Below, piece after piece: positions 1-8,868 of a stretch of DNA of 64,000 bases; position 1 is the first letter of the stretch; every line of letters begins with the position of its first letter. The notes beneath the pieces are model-generated. The model saw nothing but the letters and a program-made list of their open reading frames with translations. It ran no database searches and had not been told where the DNA came from. A program made the translations under genes and the position numbers. The stretch is from Paracoccus litorisediminis (GTDB lineage Bacteria > Pseudomonadota > Alphaproteobacteria > Rhodobacterales > Rhodobacteraceae), in contig NZ_WMIG01000017.1 of NCBI RefSeq assembly GCF_009711205.1, forward strand, positions 1 to 64,000, read 5' to 3'.

Positions 1-46
1 TCAGAATGAACGCCTTCTGCGCTTCCGTGAACTTCGATGCCTTCAT
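1..46 (-). CDS. IS3-family transposase OrfA, N-terminal fragment
   Basis: Fifteen codons read MKASKFTEAQKAFIL, the typical opening of IS3-family OrfA, in which the (K/R)FTEEQ-type motif begins the DNA-binding helix-turn-helix. An AGGA ribosome-binding site lies nine bases before the ATG. OrfA binds the IS ends and is fused by frameshifting to OrfB to make the active transposase. The gene runs off the left edge, so completeness cannot be judged. Confidence 0.6.
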   Translation of the reverse strand, partial: MKASKFTEAQKAFIL

Positions 47-122
47 CGTTTTCAGTTCCTGTCCCAGCCGGGGAAGGTTAGCCGAAAACTCTAGCTTCAA
101 ACGGTCCAGTTTCGAGGGGGCA
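1..122 (-). mobile_element. Left end of an IS3-family insertion sequence (rest outside window)
   Basis: The minus strand carries the first codons of an IS3-type OrfA from base 46 leftwards. About 75 bases separate that start from a TG-type end, TGCCCCCTCGAAAC, read on the minus strand from base 122. A short OrfA leader followed by a TG...CA terminus is the usual IS3 layout. The other end, the direct repeat and OrfB are outside the window, so the element boundary at 122 is an inference. Confidence 0.6.
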
Positions 123-598
123 GAGCACGTCCTCATCTCGGACGTGTCAGTATACTTACGGACCGTGCCCTTTGACTATCAAGGGACCGACAACAGAAGA
201 CGGGTTAATTCGAGCCCATTCCTGTCGTTCATCTGTTACCCTCACGTTTAGGTATTGTGAGTGAACCAGCCGAAAGCCCATAATTGCATAGCGAACCTCC
301 ATCGTTTGGCGTTTCAGCAGATTTTCGCATCATACAGGAGGAATGCAGTGCCTCGGTCGGAGGTTTGGCAGTCTCCCAATCATCAGATCTTTTTTCATTG
401 CGCTCACTGCATGATGGCCACGCACTTGACGAAAACCGCCACGGCCCCATATTCGGGCCTTCGGGTTCAGGCCCCGGCCGCTCACAGGCAAGACGCCCAT
501 GGTGAAGTCCTGATTTGCTATCCCCCCATCTGGCATCTGCCGGTTGGCGGCAATGTGAGCCCCGCCTGTTGAGGCATCATGCAAGAATAGGTGAAGAC
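123..598. other. Non-coding stretch between the IS3 end and the first gene
   Basis: No reading frame here has a convincing ribosome-binding site, codon pattern or recognisable motif. Several short frames overlap on both strands, as expected of GC-rich non-coding DNA. It probably holds the promoter of the gene starting at 599, but I see no clear -35/-10 pair. Confidence 0.5.
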
Positions 599-1021
599 AT
601 GGCATTGAACCATGATGTGAAGTCCTTGAAATCGCAGGCCAAGAACCTGCGCGCGGCGCTGGAGCGTGGCGGCAGGCCCATCAGCCATTCCGAGGCGCTG
701 GAGCTGGTCGCCCAAAGCCACGGGCTGCGCGATTGGAATACCGCAAATGCGGTAGCGGCCGAACTCGCACCCTGGAGCTTTGGCGGCACGGTGCGCGGCC
801 GCTACCTTGGCCAGACCTTTACCGGTCGGGTCATCGCGGCGCGTGAACGCGGTCGCGGCTATCATGCGCTGACCATTGATTTCGACAAAGCGGTGGACGT
901 GTCGCGATCCGAGCTTTTCTCGGCCCCGCGAAAGCGGATCAACGCGACGGTGAATGCGGCGGGGGTAAGTCTCAGCAAGACCTCGGACGGCCAGCCGCAT
1001 TTGGTTCTGGATGCGGTTTGA
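599..1021 (+). CDS. Glyoxalase-related (PF20066-like) small protein
   Basis: 140 aa. The first 50 residues match the N-terminal domain seen in glyoxalase-related small proteins of alphaproteobacteria (PF20066 type): an LK..AK.LR helix, then an EALELVAQSHGLRDWN segment in which a short helix is followed by a G-x-x-x-W turn. The C-terminal half is unassigned. I chose the ATG at 599, preceded by AGGTGAA, over an in-frame TTG at 515 because the homologous part begins here. The molecular function of this family is unknown and no catalytic residues can be named. A second protein with the same N-terminal domain is encoded at 3210-3677 on the other strand. Confidence 0.75.
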   Translation: MALNHDVKSLKSQAKNLRAALERGGRPISHSEALELVAQSHGLRDWNTANAVAAELAPWSFGGTVRGRYLGQTFTGRVIAARERGRGYHALTIDFDKAVDVSRSELFSAPRKRINATVNAAGVSLSKTSDGQPHLVLDAV

Positions 1022-1106
1022 GCCAGCTTCCACTCAAAGAAAAAGGGTGCCGAGCGGGACCTTTCTCTTTTAGGGCTCTATCCGTCAAGCTCTGCATGAC
1101 CTTCTT

Positions 1107-1134
1107 GGCCTCTCAGTTTGAGAGGCCATTCTTT
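1107..1134 (+). terminator. Rho-independent terminator
   Basis: A perfect 9-bp stem (GGCCTCTCA / TGAGAGGCC) with a 3-nt loop is followed by ATTCTTT. It lies about 85 bases downstream of the gene ending at 1021 and faces the same way. Confidence 0.7.
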
Positions 1135-1276
1135 ATGGTTATCAGCGATGGTTGAGCCCTTAGCCGACGCTCACGCGGGGCGTAGCATCTTGGTTAGCTG
1201 TTGTAGCGAGATAGAGTAAATGCGGTCGCCGGTGTCTGCCTACTGTTTGGTCAAACCAATCACTCCTGTCGGAACG

Positions 1277-1867
1277 TCAATTGTTGTACCGTTCCATCAC
1301 ACCGTCACATATTTCCAAGAAGCGGTTTTTCGTATTCATTATCGTAATCGCCTCATTTTGCGTTATACTAAAAATACGCTCCTGATCTCGGATGGTAATA
1401 TAGATAGAATAAGTCATTATGTCGGCAATTGGGCTATCTGGTCTAGATAATATAAAATTAGTTCTGCAGTGGGAGTTGTCGCCGTAAATAGCAACTGCGC
1501 TGAAAGTAGATTTGCGTGGCTTTCCTTTTACATTATTGTAAGCTACCACGCTATTCACTTGGCAGATAAGATCACTCCCTCTGCGCACACACGCATTTCT
1601 TGTATGTTTTAAGAGATCGCGAGCCTGCGCGGCGGCCCCGATGTCATTCTCCACTCGGTTCAGAGTGTAGCTCGCCATGTGAATATCGCGGACAGCCGAT
1701 CGGTTCTCCCGAGGAGATATATGTGTCGCTCTGGGGCCACCGCAAGCTGACAAAAACAGAGTAAACAGGAGCAATGCTGGCGTAAAAAAGTTACGATCTT
1801 TGGTGCTCTTGCACGATGGATGGCCAGACGAGATTTTTGCAATCACAGGCAAATCTAAGTCCATCAA
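1277..1867 (-). CDS. Putative lipoprotein, function unknown
   Basis: Up to 196 aa. A hydrophobic stretch (PALLLFTLFLSACGG) ends in a lipobox LSAC, so the mature protein should be an N-acylated lipoprotein starting at that Cys, near residue 42. The stretch before the signal is unusually long, so the true start may lie downstream of the ATG at 1867 at a non-ATG codon. The mature part contains four Cys residues that could form disulfides. The DNA is clearly AT-richer than the neighbouring operons, which suggests recent acquisition. No family was recognised. Confidence 0.55.
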   Translation of the reverse strand: MMDLDLPVIAKISSGHPSCKSTKDRNFFTPALLLFTLFLSACGGPRATHISPRENRSAVRDIHMASYTLNRVENDIGAAAQARDLLKHTRNACVRRGSDLICQVNSVVAYNNVKGKPRKSTFSAVAIYGDNSHCRTNFILSRPDSPIADIMTYSIYITIRDQERIFSITQNEAITIMNTKNRFLEICDGVMERYNN

Positions 1868-1869
1868 AT

Positions 1870-2328
1870 GAAACGCGCAAAGGTGGGCATGAATTTTCCG
1901 ATAGAGAATCTTTCATCTGCAGCACTCGAACCATAAATAACCGAGCGTAGTCACGCTAGGGTATTTTTATAGCTACCGACATCCTGGCCCAGTGCATGAT
2001 GAACATCATGTCTTGTTTATTTGGCAAAGGTTGCCGAATTATTGCACTGCTCGGTGCGGGAAGAAAGTCTCCCCGCTTGAGTGTCCGTTTTGTCCGCAAT
2101 GTCGACGCTTTGATCGCCAGAATGGCAAGTCTTGATCGCTGAGGAATAAACTGAGGGAAAACGGGCGGGCAGTCTCAAAAAGTCTAATGGTGTCAAGGGA
2201 CGTTGCTCGGACGGGGAGTCCGCCTTTCCAGAGATCGCCGTATCATCTCCGCCACGCAATAATGCTTGCTCAGTTAACGAGCCGAGCGACATGCTATCTT
2301 CGATCCGACTTTGAGCGAAGGTATTGCT
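1870..2328. other. Intergenic region without a supported gene
   Basis: About 460 bases of mixed composition. A 48-codon plus-strand frame around 1997-2146 lacks a ribosome-binding site and any recognisable motif. The 3' part probably carries the promoter of the secreted-protein gene at 2329. Confidence 0.5.
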
Positions 2329-2835
2329 ATGATTGCGAGATACTTTCCTGCCGTTGTCCTAACCCTGACTGTGTTAAGTGCTCCAGCCATCGCTGGTTTC
2401 AAGACATGGACAGCAGAAGTTGAGGACGATCCGTTCAGTGGAAATAGCCAGGTCACTGTGGAGTATGCCATGTCAGTCCGTTCAGGTGTCCTCGTCATGT
2501 GTAGCGGGTTAAGTATGCATATCAAAGTGGTACCCGGGTACGAGTATACTGGCAAACAGCCCATGCAGGGCGAGTTGAAGATTGCCGTCGATGGGAGCGT
2601 TCTAGAATTTACCGATGATCCAGTTCTCTCGGCGGGTTCGGTGGGCCAAAACCTCAATGCGATAGAGGCGGTATTCGACTTCGAAAATGCTCGCCTAGTT
2701 GCAAAAGCTTTTTCCGGTGCCAAGAAGCAGATCGCTATCAAGGATACGATGTCGGATCAGCCGATTTTGCTGAAGGCCACAGGGAGCACGGTGGCATTCA
2801 ATTCAATGCTCAGCAAGTGTTTGAAGGACGGTTGA
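2329..2835 (+). CDS. Secreted hypothetical protein
   Basis: 168 aa with a Sec signal peptide: MIARYFPAVVLTLTVLSA, then a likely cut after AIA near residue 22. The mature part is about 145 residues, apparently beta-rich, with two Cys (in MCSG and SKCL) that may pair. The ATG at 2329 was preferred to a TTG at 2311 because it has GAAGG upstream and gives a normal signal sequence. The opening of the mature part (FKTWTAEVEDDPFSGN) looks like small periplasmic proteins of unknown function. No family was assigned. The gene stands alone between unrelated or broken genes. Confidence 0.6.
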   Translation: MIARYFPAVVLTLTVLSAPAIAGFKTWTAEVEDDPFSGNSQVTVEYAMSVRSGVLVMCSGLSMHIKVVPGYEYTGKQPMQGELKIAVDGSVLEFTDDPVLSAGSVGQNLNAIEAVFDFENARLVAKAFSGAKKQIAIKDTMSDQPILLKATGSTVAFNSMLSKCLKDG

Positions 2836-2923
2836 ACTCGGCCGCCATCAATCCTGTTTGAACATAGGCAGGGCTCGCCTAACTTGCTCTGAAGTCTGGG
2901 AAACGCCGTGAGGGACTACGCCG

Positions 2924-3170
2924 CTGGACTTTACGATCAAGGTCACAGGCCTCGCTATAGTGTTTGCCACCCTCGTCGGCCCAGTGCTTGCGGTGCAGGC
3001 CCAAAAATGGCTTGAGGCTGGACGCGAGAAGTAAGAGCGTCGCCGTGCCATCTTTCGTACCTTGATGGCAACAAGAGCATCTTCGCTGTCTCCACAGCAC
3101 GTTGAAGCACTGAATGCGGTTCCGACATTTATGTCGCGCCTTTCGCGTGACACCGCGGCCCACCAGGTTG
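2924..3170 (+). pseudogene. DUF6680-type protein, broken by an in-frame stop
   Basis: The frame starting near 2927 reads DFTIKVTGLAIVFATLVGP, then a membrane-helix end and QAQKWLEAGREK, a TAA stop near 3032, and in the same frame RRAIFRTLMATRASSLSP and HVEALNAVP. These two blocks match the start of DUF6680-type proteins: an N-terminal membrane helix, the Q-x-W-L motif, then the R-x-x-F-R-T-L-M-A-T-R block. The expected ATG is a CTG (2924) and the C-terminal half is gone after about 3125. A point stop plus loss of start and tail indicates a decayed gene. Confidence 0.65.
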
Positions 3171-3209
3171 GACGTTGGTGGGGAGCTGATGCCCCCACCA
3201 AGTTTTCAG

Positions 3210-3677
3210 TTACTCGCGCTCCTTTGCCTTGCTATGAGTTCGACCGGCAAGTTCGATCACGTAGTGGACCAAAAACGCTTCAATCAATGACAGCGCATAC
3301 TCGCTGTCGATCGGCAGCATGTCTACACTCAGATGGTGGTGGTCGACATACTCTGCAGCGTCCCAAAGAGCCCGCGTCTCTTCGGGATTATCAGATTCCA
3401 TACTGCGAATTACACTCTCAAAGGTAGAATTTGCTAAGGCGATAGCTTCCCTTCGATATGCCGCATCAAACGGAAGGGACTTGATGAGATAGCCGGACAT
3501 GATCCTCGCCGGGCGTTTGGGCTTTTGAGCTTCATAGTCTCGGATCAACAAGCCCCAACTTGCATATCCTTCCTGCTTGGCTATGAGAGCACGCGCCTGA
3601 TTCAATGGCATGCCTTCTTCTCCGCGCAGAAGTTTAGCTTTCCGCTTCAACTCATTGGTGGGAGCAGATAGGTTCAC
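3210..3677 (-). CDS. Small protein with glyoxalase-related (PF20066-like) N-terminal domain
   Basis: 155 aa. Residues 5-50 carry the same pattern as the gene at 599: LKRKAKLLR, then a helix (LNQARALIAKQEGYASWG) ending in G-Y-x-S-W. The C-terminal part, about residues 60-150, is acidic and helical and unlike that of the other protein. The family's activity is unknown. The ATG at 3677 is the only sensible start. It is convergent with the broken DUF6680 gene and has no operon partner. Confidence 0.65.
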   Translation of the reverse strand: MNLSAPTNELKRKAKLLRGEEGMPLNQARALIAKQEGYASWGLLIRDYEAQKPKRPARIMSGYLIKSLPFDAAYRREAIALANSTFESVIRSMESDNPEETRALWDAAEYVDHHHLSVDMLPIDSEYALSLIEAFLVHYVIELAGRTHSKAKERE

Positions 3678-4084
3678 TTGAGTTTCGCCTATTGCGAGCA
3701 GTATTTCACAATCCCTCCTTATGTGAGCGCTCGAACAGAAAAAGCTCTATGTCAGACCCTGCATGCTGAATACTTTCCCTTTGGAGGGGGGAGGCTGGGG
3801 CGTCAGCCCGAAACAGATCGTAGCTGCGGGCAGTTCGGCCTTCAAGTAGTTTCGGTATGTAAGGCTATGCTTTTGCAACTGCGAACGCGGCTTCGTCCGC
3901 ATTTCTACTGCGGCCGAGAGTCTCTCGCTGCGCGATGATTGTCCGGCCGCTTCGGTGAATGCTGCAGCGCCGCATAGTGGCGAGCCGAAAGGCTGGAATG
4001 GGCCGGAGCCAGTCATCAAAAGCCGCAGCCAGAGGTGCCTTGCCGGTGCTTTGGGCCGCCTGCCGACGACGATCTCATACACAG
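3678..4084. other. Intergenic region without a supported gene
   Basis: About 400 bases. A 111-codon minus-strand frame is open but has no ribosome-binding site and unnatural composition. I see no structured RNA or clear promoter. It separates the accessory edge from the transporter operon that ends at 4085. Confidence 0.45.
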
Positions 4085-4783
4085 CTATGATCGAATGAAG
4101 ATAGATTTGTTCTCCAGAATACCAAACAGTGTTTGCATCCCGATTGAGGCAGAATCGAAGACCAGAGCCACGCTACCTGCCGTCGTGCTGAGGGAGTAGC
4201 CCTCAATATTGGTGCTCCAGATCAGTCGCGCCTGCACGTCAGCAGATCCATCCATCTGTCGCAAATCTAATAGCAGCCGGTCCGAGGGCACGCGCGCCGC
4301 ATCAAAGTTCTCGCGGATCGCGAGGGAATGCGAAACCGCGACTTCAATGCCCTCGCGGGCGAAGTTCGCGGCGATCCGGTCGGTTTCGGCGCAGTCGCCT
4401 TGCGCAAGCAATGCGATGCGTGTCACGCCGTGGCGCTTCAGCGTGTCGAGCGTCGCCAGCGCCGTCGTTGTCACCGGCACGCCGGTCAGGTCCTGCAATT
4501 CGGCACAAAGCCTGCGGTCGGGGTCGAAGCCCAGAAGCGCGCCGCGGGTGGCGTTCCAGCAGATCCCTTCGACCCGCGCTTCGGCCAACATGCGCGCGGC
4601 AGCGCGGAAGACCGACATATCGTAGCCATCGGCGGGGTGACCGGCATAGGGCACGCGGGCGAAGCACAGATCGATATCGTCGCGCCCTGCGATCATGCGA
4701 TGGGCGACGCGCTCGACCACTCGGTTGGAAGACGGCAGGATCAAGCCGATGGCGCGGCGGGGAGGGGCAAGGTCGGTCGTCAT
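4085..4783 (-). CDS. Asp/Glu racemase / maleate isomerase-like enzyme
   Basis: 232 aa, last gene of a PotABCD-type operon, 4 bases after the ATPase stop. The layout is that of the Asp/Glu racemase superfamily branch containing arylmalonate decarboxylase and maleate cis-trans isomerase: PSSN near residue 17, a catalytic-loop Cys75 in ICWNATRGA, and a second half with a THR-I-ALLAQGD strand. The place where isomerases and racemases carry the second Cys (Cys-Thr-Asn) reads WSTN, Ser190. With one of the two Cys present it may be a one-Cys enzyme (decarboxylase, or an isomerase with a different acid/base) rather than a classical racemase. The substrate is presumably the solute imported by the upstream transporter. 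Confidence 0.7.
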   Translation of the reverse strand: MTTDLAPPRRAIGLILPSSNRVVERVAHRMIAGRDDIDLCFARVPYAGHPADGYDMSVFRAAARMLAEARVEGICWNATRGALLGFDPDRRLCAELQDLTGVPVTTTALATLDTLKRHGVTRIALLAQGDCAETDRIAANFAREGIEVAVSHSLAIRENFDAARVPSDRLLLDLRQMDGSADVQARLIWSTNIEGYSLSTTAGSVALVFDSASIGMQTLFGILENKSIFIRS

Positions 4784-4787
4784 CGGC

Positions 4788-5885
4788 TCAGCCCTGCACC
4801 ACCAGCGTGCGTGCAGCCGGCCAGCTCGCGGTCCACCGCGTGCCGATCTGGGGCATCTCGACCAGCTGGCCGGTCGGGATCGCCGCGACGATCTCGCCGC
4901 CCTGATGTTGCAGCCAGACCGACAGCGCCTGCCCGCGGAACGCGGTGCGCGCGACGGTCCCGGTGACGTGGTTCGGCTGGGGCATGCTCTCGCCCATCTG
5001 CATCACGATGCTTTCGGGGCGGATGGCGATGGTCGCCTTGGTGCCCTTTGGCAGATCGGGGGCGACCGTGCTGAGGCAGATCACTCCCGCCGCTTGCAGC
5101 GCCAGCCCCTCGGCCGAACCGCCCGTCACCGTGACCGGCAGAAGGTTGGTCACCCCCATGAAATCGGCCACGAACTGGGTGGCGGGGCGGTGATAGATCT
5201 CTTGCGCCGGGGCGACCTGCCGGAGGCGCCCGCCCTCCATCACCGCCACGCGATCGGCGAGGATCAGGGCTTCCTCCTGATCATGGGTGACGATGATCGT
5301 GGTCAGTCCCAGTTCGGCGCAGAGCGCACGCAGTTCGACCTGCATCTCTTCGCGCAGCTTGCGGTCGAGCGCGCCGAAGGGTTCGTCGAGCAGCAGCACG
5401 CGCGGCTGATAGACGATGGCGCGGGCCAAAGCTGTGCGCTGGCGCTGGCCGCCGGACAGTTGCGCGGGCATGCGGGCTTCAAAACCCGCCAGACGGACCT
5501 TGCGCAGGGCCTCGTCAGCACGGGCGGCGATTTCAGCCTTGGGCACACCGCGCATCTCCAGCCCGAAGGCCACGTTTTCGCGCACGGTCAGATGCGGGAA
5601 CAGCGCGTAGTCCTGGAACAACATGCCGAGGTTGCGCTTATGGACCGGCAGACCAATCACCGACCGACCATCGATGATGACGTCGCCCTCGGTCGGCTCA
5701 ATCAGGCCGGCGATCATCCGCAGGGTCGTGGTCTTGCCGCAGCCCGAGGGTCCGAGAAGGGCGAGGATCTCGCCCCCCTTGATCGTCAGATCGACGCTTT
5801 GGACGACGCGGTTGTCGCCGTAGCTGCGCCCCAGTCCGGTCAGGCGCACTTCCGCGCCGCGGGACTGATTGGTGATCGGTGCCAT
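4788..5885 (-). CDS. ABC transporter ATP-binding protein, PotA type
   Basis: 365 aa. It is the nucleotide-binding subunit of an importer of the spermidine/putrescine/2-aminoethylphosphonate/Fe group. Visible are Walker A GPSGCGKT (about 45-52), Q-loop FQDYALFPH (90-98), signature LSGGQ (143-147), Walker B LLLDEP (164-169), the switch His in VTHDQEE (201), and a C-terminal TOBE region from about 285. All catalytic residues are intact. It lies between the binding protein (7 bases) and the racemase-like gene (4 bases), so co-translation is likely. Confidence 0.9.
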   Translation of the reverse strand: MAPITNQSRGAEVRLTGLGRSYGDNRVVQSVDLTIKGGEILALLGPSGCGKTTTLRMIAGLIEPTEGDVIIDGRSVIGLPVHKRNLGMLFQDYALFPHLTVRENVAFGLEMRGVPKAEIAARADEALRKVRLAGFEARMPAQLSGGQRQRTALARAIVYQPRVLLLDEPFGALDRKLREEMQVELRALCAELGLTTIIVTHDQEEALILADRVAVMEGGRLRQVAPAQEIYHRPATQFVADFMGVTNLLPVTVTGGSAEGLALQAAGVICLSTVAPDLPKGTKATIAIRPESIVMQMGESMPQPNHVTGTVARTAFRGQALSVWLQHQGGEIVAAIPTGQLVEMPQIGTRWTASWPAARTLVVQG

Positions 5886-5892
5886 GCTGCCC

Positions 5893-6957
5893 TCAGACCG
5901 CGAAGATGCCGTTCATCCGCTCGGTCCAGGCCGAGCGGCGGGTGTTGATGAAATTCCAATCCGGGTTGAACAGACCGCGGCTGTCCATTTGGGTTTCGGG
6001 ATAGGCGATGTATTTCAACGTCGGCTCCTCGAACGCGATCCCCGACACCGGCGGCGCCGTCAGCGCGAATTCCGAGAAGCTCTTTTGGACCTGTGCCTCA
6101 AGCATCCGGTTCATGAAGGCCACGGCAAGATCGCGGTTCGGGCCGCCTTTGACCAGCACCTGACAGTTATTGCCGCCGAAGCTGCCCTCGGCCGGGAAGG
6201 CCATGGTGATCGGCGCACCCTTGGCGGCATAGGGATAGACGTATTTAGACAGCTCCATCAGACCGATGTCGGCCTGCCCCTGCGCGACCTCGTTCGCGGC
6301 CTGCGGACCATTGTCGAAGAGGTTCATGATATTGGGCTTCAGCGCCTCGACCTGATCGAAGCTGTCATCGATCAGGTATTGCGCTTCCGCGAAGGGCTTG
6401 CCCGATTTCACCGCCGCCGCGACAATCAGGAAGAAGACCGACGGCGTGTTTTTCGGGCTGACCAGCTTCAGCTTGCCGCGATAGGCGTCGCCCCAAAGCT
6501 CGGCATAGGTTTTCGGCGCTTCGATGCTGGTGTTGTGAAAGAGCCCCGCGACCGAGATCGCGACACCGGTGCCCCAGCCGTCATAGGCGAAACGCGGCAT
6601 CAGATGCGCAGCAGCGGGCATGTCGACCACCGGCAGTTCCTCGATCAGCCCTTCGGCGCGGCAGGTGGGGATCGCCACATCGTCGATGAACATGACCGAG
6701 AATTTTGGGTTCGCCTTGGTGGCCTGCATCTTGCCGACATTGGCGAGGGTGAAGCCTTCCTCGGCGATGACGGTACAGCCGAAATCGGCCTCGAACTGCG
6801 GGATGATGTTCTTGCGCACGAACTCGCCCTGCGAGCCGCCCCAGATCCCGATCTGGATTTCCTTGCCCTGCGCCCAGGCGCCTTTGGACAGGATCATCGG
6901 GGCAGCAAGGGTGGAAAGCGAGAGGGCGGCGAAGCGGCGACGGGACAGAAGGGTCAT
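5893..6957 (-). CDS. Periplasmic substrate-binding protein, PotD-like
   Basis: 354 aa. The N-terminus (SRRRFAALSLSTLAAPMILS) has a twin-arginine motif and is cut near AWA-QG, so it probably leaves by the Tat route. The mature part is a type-2 periplasmic binding protein of the PotD/SBP_bac_6 class, with an opening IQIGIWGGSQG strand and a closing cluster ESGIAFEEP-like region near residue 315. The transporter's ligand cannot be named; polyamines, aminophosphonates and small organic acids are all used by relatives. The gene sits between the permeases and the ATPase. Confidence 0.85.
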   Translation of the reverse strand: MTLLSRRRFAALSLSTLAAPMILSKGAWAQGKEIQIGIWGGSQGEFVRKNIIPQFEADFGCTVIAEEGFTLANVGKMQATKANPKFSVMFIDDVAIPTCRAEGLIEELPVVDMPAAAHLMPRFAYDGWGTGVAISVAGLFHNTSIEAPKTYAELWGDAYRGKLKLVSPKNTPSVFFLIVAAAVKSGKPFAEAQYLIDDSFDQVEALKPNIMNLFDNGPQAANEVAQGQADIGLMELSKYVYPYAAKGAPITMAFPAEGSFGGNNCQVLVKGGPNRDLAVAFMNRMLEAQVQKSFSEFALTAPPVSGIAFEEPTLKYIAYPETQMDSRGLFNPDWNFINTRRSAWTERMNGIFAV

Positions 6958-6987
6958 GTCGGAACCTTTCGGATGACGGGTTGAGGA

Positions 6988-7782
6988 TCAGGAAATCAGG
7001 CGGGCGAGGCTGATGCCGAAGGCCTTCTCGATCATCAGCACGAGGAGGAGGGCGAAGAAGATCATCAGCGCGGCCATGGCGGCGATGGAGGGATCAAAGG
7101 AGCGTTCGATCATCGAATGCAGAAACAGCGGCACCGGGAAGTTGCGGCCATCGGCCAGCCACATCGAGATCGGGTAGTCGTCGAACGAGACGATGAAAGC
7201 GAAGATGCCACCGGCGCAGATCCCGGGTCGCACCTGCGGCCAGACCACCCGGCGCGCCACAGTAAGGGGCGAGGCACCCATGACCGAGGCCGCATCCTCC
7301 AGCGAGCGGTTCACCAACACGAAGCTGCCCGAGACGGTGCGGATCACGTAAGGTAGGCAAACGACGGTGTGACCGATGACCAGTTGCGCGAAGGTGGCGC
7401 GAGAGCCGAGCATCGCGAAGGTTTGCAAGAGCGCAACCCCGATCACGATCAGCGGCACGATCAGCGGCGACAGGATCAGGCCGAGGATCAACCCTTGCCC
7501 CGGCAGGTCGTAACGCACCAGACCGGCGGCGCAGGGAACCCCGAGGATCAGCGAGATTAGGGTGACGACGCCGGCGAGCTTCAGCGAGAACAGGAAGGTT
7601 CCCTGCGCCTCGGCATCAGTCAGTACCTTGCCATACCACTCGGTCGTGAAGCCCTGCGGCGGGAAGGTGATGAAGGGCGTGTCCGAGACCGACATCAGCA
7701 CCGGCACCACCAGCGGGGCGACGACCAGCGCCAGCAAGACCCAGACGCAGATTTTCAGGACGGGGCTGATGTCGTCGTTCAT
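6988..7782 (-). CDS. ABC transporter permease, PotC-like
   Basis: 264 aa with about six membrane helices. The cytoplasmic coupling loop typical of binding-protein-dependent permeases is visible (EDAASVMGASPLTVARRVVW, the EAA-type motif). I chose the ATG at 7782: GGAGGG lies six bases upstream and the ATG overlaps the upstream permease stop as ATGA. A GTG/ATG six codons earlier (7800) is less likely. It forms a heterodimer with the 7779-8729 product. Confidence 0.88.
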   Translation of the reverse strand: MNDDISPVLKICVWVLLALVVAPLVVPVLMSVSDTPFITFPPQGFTTEWYGKVLTDAEAQGTFLFSLKLAGVVTLISLILGVPCAAGLVRYDLPGQGLILGLILSPLIVPLIVIGVALLQTFAMLGSRATFAQLVIGHTVVCLPYVIRTVSGSFVLVNRSLEDAASVMGASPLTVARRVVWPQVRPGICAGGIFAFIVSFDDYPISMWLADGRNFPVPLFLHSMIERSFDPSIAAMAALMIFFALLLVLMIEKAFGISLARLIS

Positions 7783-8729
7783 TTCGACCCTCCGGTCCAT
7801 TTGGCGAAGCGGCGGTTGACCAGCCGCAGGAAGACGATGTTCGACCCCAGCACCAGAATGATCAGCAAGGTCGAGATGGCGGCACCGAAAGGCCAGTCGT
7901 TCAGCGTAAGGATCTGCTGCTCGATCAGTGTGCCCAAAAGCGGCGAGAAGTTTCCGCCAAGGATTTGCGGGGTGACGTAGGCGGCGGCGGCCAGCGAGAA
8001 GACCAGCGAACTGCCGACTGCGAGGCCCGGAAGACTAAGCGGCAGGATGACCCGGACAAACACCCGGAACCGCGACGCCCCGGCGACGCGGGCGGCTTCT
8101 TCGACCGACCGCTCGATCCGCCTGATGGCCGATGCCAGCGGCATCACCATGAACGGCAGGTAGACATGGACACAGGCGATCAGCACCGCCCATTCGGTGT
8201 AAAGAAGCGAAGGCGTACCGGTGATGCCAACCTGTTTCAGAGCCCAGGCCAAGGCCCCGGTCTTGTTCAGGATCGTCTGCCAGCCATAGGAGCGCACGAC
8301 CACATTCACCAGCAGTGGCGCGAGGATGGTCAGAGTCACGATCCGCGCCAGACCGGGCTTGCCGCGGGCGATGGCGATGGCCAGCGGATAGGCGAGCAAC
8401 GCAGCCACGAGGCAGGTCAGCGCCGCCACCCGCGCCGTGCGCGCGAGGATGCGCAGATAAAGGTCGGTCTGGAACAGCCGCAGGTAGTTATCGGCAGTCA
8501 GCCCCGGCACCGTCACCCCCTCGACCACCTTGGCCGAGACGCTAAGCCAGACCATCGACAGCACCGGCCAGGCGAACCAGACCATAAGGAACAGGATCGT
8601 CGGCGCGACCATCAGCCAGCCGACATGCTGGCCGCTCTGGAGCGGCGAGGCGGCGCTTTTCGCCGCAAGGGGCGCAAGGGCGCCCGGCGCTTCGGCGATG
8701 GCCGAAGGCGTTGCGATCAGTCCGGTCAT
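7779..8729 (-). CDS. ABC transporter permease, PotB-like
   Basis: 316 aa, first gene of the minus-strand operon. A first helix (VGWLMVAPTILFLMVWFAW) is followed by five more, with the coupling motif EEAARVAGASRFRVFVRVIL near residue 215. The ATG at 8729 gives a normal permease N-terminus; an upstream in-frame start at 8834 would add 35 unrelated residues over the divergent promoter. It overlaps the second permease by 4 bases (ATGA). Confidence 0.88.
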   Translation of the reverse strand: MTGLIATPSAIAEAPGALAPLAAKSAASPLQSGQHVGWLMVAPTILFLMVWFAWPVLSMVWLSVSAKVVEGVTVPGLTADNYLRLFQTDLYLRILARTARVAALTCLVAALLAYPLAIAIARGKPGLARIVTLTILAPLLVNVVVRSYGWQTILNKTGALAWALKQVGITGTPSLLYTEWAVLIACVHVYLPFMVMPLASAIRRIERSVEEAARVAGASRFRVFVRVILPLSLPGLAVGSSLVFSLAAAAYVTPQILGGNFSPLLGTLIEQQILTLNDWPFGAAISTLLIILVLGSNIVFLRLVNRRFAKWTGGSK

Positions 8730-8841
8730 TGGGTGTGTCCGAGGTGATCCGCGTCCGGCTTTGGCCCGTCGCGGCGTGGTATCTGACCCGACATTCCCGC
8801 AAGAACCCGTTGCCGTCCATCTCAGTTTAAGCAAAGTTTCA

Positions 8842-8849
8842 TTCTAGAA
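8842..8849. promoter_or_regulatory. Candidate LysR operator in divergent promoter
   Basis: The 139-bp region between the permease start and the LysR start has one AT-rich patch around a perfect TTCTAGAA palindrome, with an extended, looser dyad TTTC...AAATTAGAA. Divergent lysR/target pairs normally share an operator here. No binding data exist; this is a position guess. Confidence 0.35.
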
Positions 8850-8868
8850 ATTAGAACGGATTTTCCCG

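Noticed and set aside
1997..2146. 48-codon small protein
   Set aside because: No ribosome-binding site, no motif and ordinary codon pattern of non-coding DNA.
4695..5948. 417-codon plus-strand frame
   Set aside because: Antisense to the PotA-type ATPase; rich in Arg/His/Gln as expected of a shadow frame.
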